Below, piece after piece: positions 60,389-64,000 of a stretch of DNA of 64,000 nucleotides. Numbering within the stretch: the stretch's first letter is position 1; each line of letters begins with the position of its first letter. A program made the translations under genes and the position numbers. Source of the DNA: Nitrosomonas sp. (GTDB taxonomy: Bacteria; Pseudomonadota; Gammaproteobacteria; Burkholderiales; Nitrosomonadaceae). A model generated the notes under the pieces. That model made no database searches. It saw only the letters and a program-made list of their open reading frames with translations, and was not told where the DNA came from. Where the stretch lies: assembly GCA_031316255.1 (NCBI GenBank), contig JALDQW010000001.1, positions 1,240,001-1,304,000 on the forward strand. Reading direction: 5' to 3'.

Positions 60389-60399
60389 GGAGATGCGAA

Positions 60400-60981
60400 A
60401 TGCCAAATGATGAATTAATGCAACTAGAGCTTTCTGGCTTCGACCATGCCAACACAGTCAACTGGATAGAACATCCCAACGTTACAATTAATCGTAGAGA
60501 TCTTTTGGATACTGTTAGCATGAATTACATTTATGATCATCAAAAAATTACTGTTGATATATCAAATCATAATGAAATCCAGGTAAATAATTGTGGGAGC
60601 GGGACTCGACTTGATAATAATTTTTTTGATGGCGATCCATTACTGCGAACCACAAGAAACGAGCATAGAGTAATTATGCTTACTTTCGAACCCGCTGTTC
60701 TAGCGGTAGGCGCACACATTTCTGTTGATGCAAGAATGATTGGGGAAGAATACTGGGGACAACTGCGCGCGAATTTTTCGGCTCAGAAAGGATTAATTAA
60801 GAGTGGCATTTCCAATAAGATACGTGGCACAGCGCCTTTTTTAGGTGGCAAAGCTCCTGCAGGAAAATTGATTGATACTGTAACCTTTGATGCATATTTT
60901 ACACATTCGGAAACTGCACCACATTTATCTGATCCAGCAACGCACATAGCAATCAACACCCTCCATTATATTCCGCAATGA
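60400..60981 (+). CDS. Unknown soluble protein in the multicopper oxidase operon
   Basis: A 193-residue protein with no signal peptide, 11 bases after the oxidase and with a clear AAGGAGA site. It reads as beta-rich (MNYIYDHQKITVDISNHNEI, ISVDARMIGEEYWGQLRANF) with His residues near the end (YFTHSETAPHLS). The start overlaps nothing, but its stop overlaps the next gene's ATG by four bases. I do not recognise a family. Lack of a signal is odd since all other genes in the operon encode exported proteins; export with a partner or a cytoplasmic helper role are both possible. Confidence 0.75.
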   Translation: MPNDELMQLELSGFDHANTVNWIEHPNVTINRRDLLDTVSMNYIYDHQKITVDISNHNEIQVNNCGSGTRLDNNFFDGDPLLRTTRNEHRVIMLTFEPAVLAVGAHISVDARMIGEEYWGQLRANFSAQKGLIKSGISNKIRGTAPFLGGKAPAGKLIDTVTFDAYFTHSETAPHLSDPATHIAINTLHYIPQ

Positions 60982-62903
60982 GTATACTGAAATCGATCCT
61001 GACCGCTGTATTTGCATGTGTCCTGCACACATCAGTTACTGTGTTTGCCATTGAGTCGCTACACACAAAAACTGAGGCAAGCGGAATAACGATTGATTTT
61101 TCTCTACAGAATGCGGCTGAGCCCGATCAACCTGGGCTAGGACTGGCTTCCATAGCGATAAAGGATTCGATCAGCGGCCGCGCCTATACGGATGGTAGAC
61201 CACTGGCTTGGATTGTTTCCAGACAAGGCCTTTACGATAGTGGTGAGCTTTCCTGCGACATACGGGCCAAGCAACTGATGTCAGGAAATATAAGTCTGCG
61301 TGCAGATATTGATCTCAACACCTATCGTATCGTTACTTTAAACCATGACCGGACCGTGGCGTTTATCAATCCATTTGTTGCTTTGAATAATGCCAAACTG
61401 GAATCAATCGTACCATTACCGGGCGATGGTTTCGATTGGACCTATTCACCCAAACTACAACGAATTTTTGTGACGCTGCGTGATCAGGATAGTGTTGCTG
61501 TCATTGATACTGCAAGTCGCAAATTGATACGCACCGTAACTTTTGATGCCGGTGATCGTCCTGCGCGGATAATGCTGGATGAGGAGCGCCAGGTACTATG
61601 GATAGGATTGGATGGCCGCGCCGAGATTGCAGTAATCGAATTAACTGCGAATCAAGATGTAACGAATCCAAAAATTGTACGTATTCCTGTTGGAACGGGT
61701 TTACACACACTGGCAATATCCGATGACCGGCAGTGGGTGTTTGCGATCAATCCTCAAGCTGATACCGTATCCGTAATCAACGCGATTTCAAAACAGCATC
61801 TACATGAAATCGATGTTCCCGGCACTCCTCTCGTTGCAGGCTGGAGTGCCCTGGCGCAACGTTTGGCGGTGATAACAGCCAATATTCCCAATTTGCTTTT
61901 AGTCGATCCAGGGTCTGGAGAAATCACGACAACCATCAAACTTGAGGAAGCCGGGCAGGCGCTGGCTTTATTTGATGATGGTCGTTATGCGCTGGTTGCT
62001 AACATTAAAAATAGTACGGTTACCTTGGTGGATCTCGCGATGGGAACAGCAAAAAAGACCATACAGGTTGCTGCTGGACCCGATCAAATTGTGTTATCGG
62101 CCGAATATGCCTATGTGCGCGGACAAAATTCAAACAATGTTTCGGTAATCAATTTACGTGAAGCCGCACGAGGGCGATTACAGGCAGCGCAAGTACAGAT
62201 GGGGCGACTTGCGCCTAACGCGGTCAGTGAAGAAATCGGAGTCGCGCCAATGATTGTGCCGGTGCCAGAAGGAAATGGCGTCATTGCGGCTAATGCAGCG
62301 GATGGCATGCTATATCAATACACTGAAGGATTAATGGCGCCATCAGGCAGCTTTAGCAATTATCGCCGCAAGGCGCGTGCTGTTATGATCATGGATTACG
62401 GTTTAACAGAGGACGACGCAGGCGTATATGCGGCTCCAGTTAATTTTCCGTCTGCGGGTACTTATGAAGTAATAGTCAAGTCACTCTCGCCCGCAGTTAC
62501 CGCCTGTTTGCCGATTGTTGTACGTATGCCAGACTCTAAGCCTGAAGAACGCATAAACTCGGTACATGCGGTTTTGCTGAATGAATCAGCTACTTTAGTA
62601 AAAAAGCAGCATACTTTTAGAATCGGAGTGAAGGATTCTCGGCAACAAGAAATTAATGGTATTACAGATGGCATCCTGCTGGTTTTTCACCGTACTACCG
62701 GTTGGCAAACTCGTCTGGTTTTGCGAGAAGAAGAGGCAGGAATTTATGCAGCATCTGCACAGCTACCTTATCCAGGGCGCTATGAACTTTTGGTGAGTGT
62801 TCCTTCGCACAAGCTTGATTTTACCTTGGGACGGATTGGATATTTGGATCTTGAATCTACTGCTGATACAGCACAGAGGCGGCAGAATGTTAAAGCAGAT
62901 TAA
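60978..62903 (+). CDS. Exported YVTN-type beta-propeller protein
   Basis: A 641-residue secreted protein; the signal peptide (residues 1-27) is cleaved near VFA. Residues about 110-420 hold blade-like repeats (RIFVTLRDQDSVAVIDTASR, WVFAINPQADTVSVINAISK, YALVANIKNSTVTLVDLAMG) and a further domain follows at about 460-630 with immunoglobulin-like strands (AGVYAAPVNFPSAGTYEVIV and AGIYAASAQLPYPGRYELLV, a clear internal repeat). It may bind or position the oxidase or a metal complex. Its C-terminal 17 bases overlap the SCO gene. Confidence 0.85.
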   Translation: MSILKSILTAVFACVLHTSVTVFAIESLHTKTEASGITIDFSLQNAAEPDQPGLGLASIAIKDSISGRAYTDGRPLAWIVSRQGLYDSGELSCDIRAKQLMSGNISLRADIDLNTYRIVTLNHDRTVAFINPFVALNNAKLESIVPLPGDGFDWTYSPKLQRIFVTLRDQDSVAVIDTASRKLIRTVTFDAGDRPARIMLDEERQVLWIGLDGRAEIAVIELTANQDVTNPKIVRIPVGTGLHTLAISDDRQWVFAINPQADTVSVINAISKQHLHEIDVPGTPLVAGWSALAQRLAVITANIPNLLLVDPGSGEITTTIKLEEAGQALALFDDGRYALVANIKNSTVTLVDLAMGTAKKTIQVAAGPDQIVLSAEYAYVRGQNSNNVSVINLREAARGRLQAAQVQMGRLAPNAVSEEIGVAPMIVPVPEGNGVIAANAADGMLYQYTEGLMAPSGSFSNYRRKARAVMIMDYGLTEDDAGVYAAPVNFPSAGTYEVIVKSLSPAVTACLPIVVRMPDSKPEERINSVHAVLLNESATLVKKQHTFRIGVKDSRQQEINGITDGILLVFHRTTGWQTRLVLREEEAGIYAASAQLPYPGRYELLVSVPSHKLDFTLGRIGYLDLESTADTAQRRQNVKAD

Positions 62904-63465
62904 GTATCTTTGCCTACTCGGTTGCATTGTATTTACCTTAAACGTAGCAAAAGCTGCTACAGGTACGGTGTGGTTAAGTGAAGCTCCCGTTATTCCCAAT
63001 ATAGAACTTACTGATCAGGATGGACACAAAGTTCGCTTGGATGAGCTCATACCGGAACATATCGTGCTCGTAAATTTTATGTTTACGAATTGCAACAGCG
63101 GTTGCTCTCCCCAAACAGCCATTTTACGTGCAACGCAGGAAGCAATCGAAGTTTCCGATCTCAACGGCAAAATACTGTTGATTTCCATAACAGTTGACCC
63201 TTTAACGGATAGTCCCGCTCAATTACGTCATTATGCCGAACGGTTCGACGTAAGGACGGGAGTGGAAAATGGCTGGGTTTTTCTGACGGGTTCGTCTCAA
63301 CAGGTGCGTCGAATCATGCAGTCATTTGGTGAACGAGGTAGCGTACCTGAAGCACATACCAATCTGATTTGGATTGGCAATCAAGCAAAAAAACGATGGA
63401 CACGCACAGCCGCGTTAAATGGCCCTGATGTGCTATCTCGATTGGTCCGGGAGATAACACAATGA
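62887..63465 (+). CDS. SCO1/SenC-family copper chaperone
   Basis: A 192-residue exported thioredoxin-fold protein. The copper-binding C69-x3-C73 (FTNCNSGCSPQT) and the later H157 (EAHTNLIWIG) are the SCO ligands. A signal peptide ends near residue 23 (AKA). ATG 62887 lies inside the end of the propeller gene, giving translational coupling; the longer frame from 62797 is rejected as it would overlap more and lose the signal. It probably inserts copper into the giant oxidase of this operon. Confidence 0.92.
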   Translation: MLKQIKYLCLLGCIVFTLNVAKAATGTVWLSEAPVIPNIELTDQDGHKVRLDELIPEHIVLVNFMFTNCNSGCSPQTAILRATQEAIEVSDLNGKILLISITVDPLTDSPAQLRHYAERFDVRTGVENGWVFLTGSSQQVRRIMQSFGERGSVPEAHTNLIWIGNQAKKRWTRTAALNGPDVLSRLVREITQ

Positions 63466-64000
63466 TACGGCACCTGCTCCGGCACGCGGGTTTCCTGAGC
63501 ACTATGCTGACAGTTACTGCCTTATCGGCTTCATCTGTAATGGATGAAGTACAACTTGGGCGTGCGCTGTATGATGGCAATGTTCTATTTTCCCAAGCGC
63601 CTCAGGTTACCGGCGTACCGTTACCATTGAGTAATGCACATTGCTCAGCTTGTCACGGCCCACATGGTGCAGGGCAGACGGAAGGAGGGATTGCTGCGCC
63701 ACCTGTGCAGTGGCATGCATTGATGGATACGCGTTCCGGTCTTCCTGGTTATGATTCCTCAGAACGGGTGCTAAGTGCTATCGAGAAAGGCAAAGCGCGG
63801 ATATATTACAAGTCTTTGACTGAAGGTATGCCGCGTTTCGAATTGACCAGCGCTGAGCGCAAGGCATTGATCGCATACTTGCGCGTAATTGGTACAGAGG
63901 CAGCCCCTGTACGTGGAGTAACCACTGATACAATCATTCTGGGTACTGCCTTACCGCTTACTGGCATGCAGGCAACAGCTGGAAATTCTATTTTGCGGGC
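63462..64000 (+). CDS. Cytochrome c apparently fused to a periplasmic ligand-binding domain (partial, runs off window)
   Basis: The ATG overlaps the SCO stop by four bases. The visible 179 residues start with a signal peptide, then one haem c motif C61-S-A-C64-H65 with Met near 122-125 (EGMPRFELTSAERKALIAYL), a typical class I cytochrome c fold of about 90 residues. Immediately afterwards comes RGVTTDTIILGTALPLTGMQ, the opening of a branched-chain amino-acid-type binding protein (Peripla_BP_6) domain. The rest lies beyond the window. Such a fusion is uncommon; it would couple electron transfer to sensing or binding of a small ligand. Confidence 0.8.
   Translation, partial: MIRHLLRHAGFLSTMLTVTALSASSVMDEVQLGRALYDGNVLFSQAPQVTGVPLPLSNAHCSACHGPHGAGQTEGGIAAPPVQWHALMDTRSGLPGYDSSERVLSAIEKGKARIYYKSLTEGMPRFELTSAERKALIAYLRVIGTEAAPVRGVTTDTIILGTALPLTGMQATAGNSILR

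Overview
The window looks like a stretch around the chromosome origin of a betaproteobacterium. dnaA, dnaN and gyrB lie in canonical order with an AT-rich, DnaA-box-bearing gap between dnaA and dnaN. The many copper proteins and the glycolate-salvage genes suggest a chemolithoautotroph of the Nitrosomonas (ammonia-oxidiser) type. That assignment is an inference from gene content and style; no diagnostic gene such as amo, hao or rbcL is in the window.

Layout. 1-1.4 kb: a palindrome, a possible insertion-sequence end, a degenerate small ORF and a ParE-type toxin-antitoxin pair. 1.5-7.7 kb: an L,D-transpeptidase lipoprotein, then tartronate-semialdehyde reductase and glycolate oxidase glcDEF. 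8.1-9.9 kb: two tandem secreted proteins of unknown family. 10.0-27.8 kb: a compact polyketide island with one 4614-residue synthase that has no acyltransferase domain, a thioesterase fused to lipocalin-like domains, a free-standing malonyl acyltransferase and a Sfp-type phosphopantetheinyl transferase. 27.8-36.7 kb: housekeeping pcnB-folK-panB-panC, dnaA, putative oriC, dnaN, gyrB. 36.8-39.0 kb: a solitary holin-like gene and pyruvate kinase.

39.1-53.8 kb is accessory: a secreted cupredoxin/beta-propeller protein, an ECF sigma/anti-sigma/subtilase operon, a 37-residue membrane protein behind an FNR-like site, a coiled-coil protein paired with an oxygen-binding diiron (ODP-like) protein, a tyrosinase with two small partners, a second ECF sigma factor with a cupin anti-sigma factor, an unrecognised helical/HhH-like protein, and a monohaem outer-membrane barrel protein. 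53.8-54.1 kb is an IS200/IS605 transposase remnant.

54.2-64.0 kb is an operon for a giant (2054-residue) periplasmic multicopper oxidase. It is followed by a small unknown protein, a secreted beta-propeller, a SCO1/SenC copper chaperone and a cytochrome c that appears fused to a periplasmic binding-protein domain and runs off the window. The copper ligand motifs of the oxidase are all present but in permuted order. Size and partners recall the giant multicopper oxidases linked to Mn(II) oxidation.

The two most notable systems are the trans-AT polyketide island and the giant copper oxidase operon.
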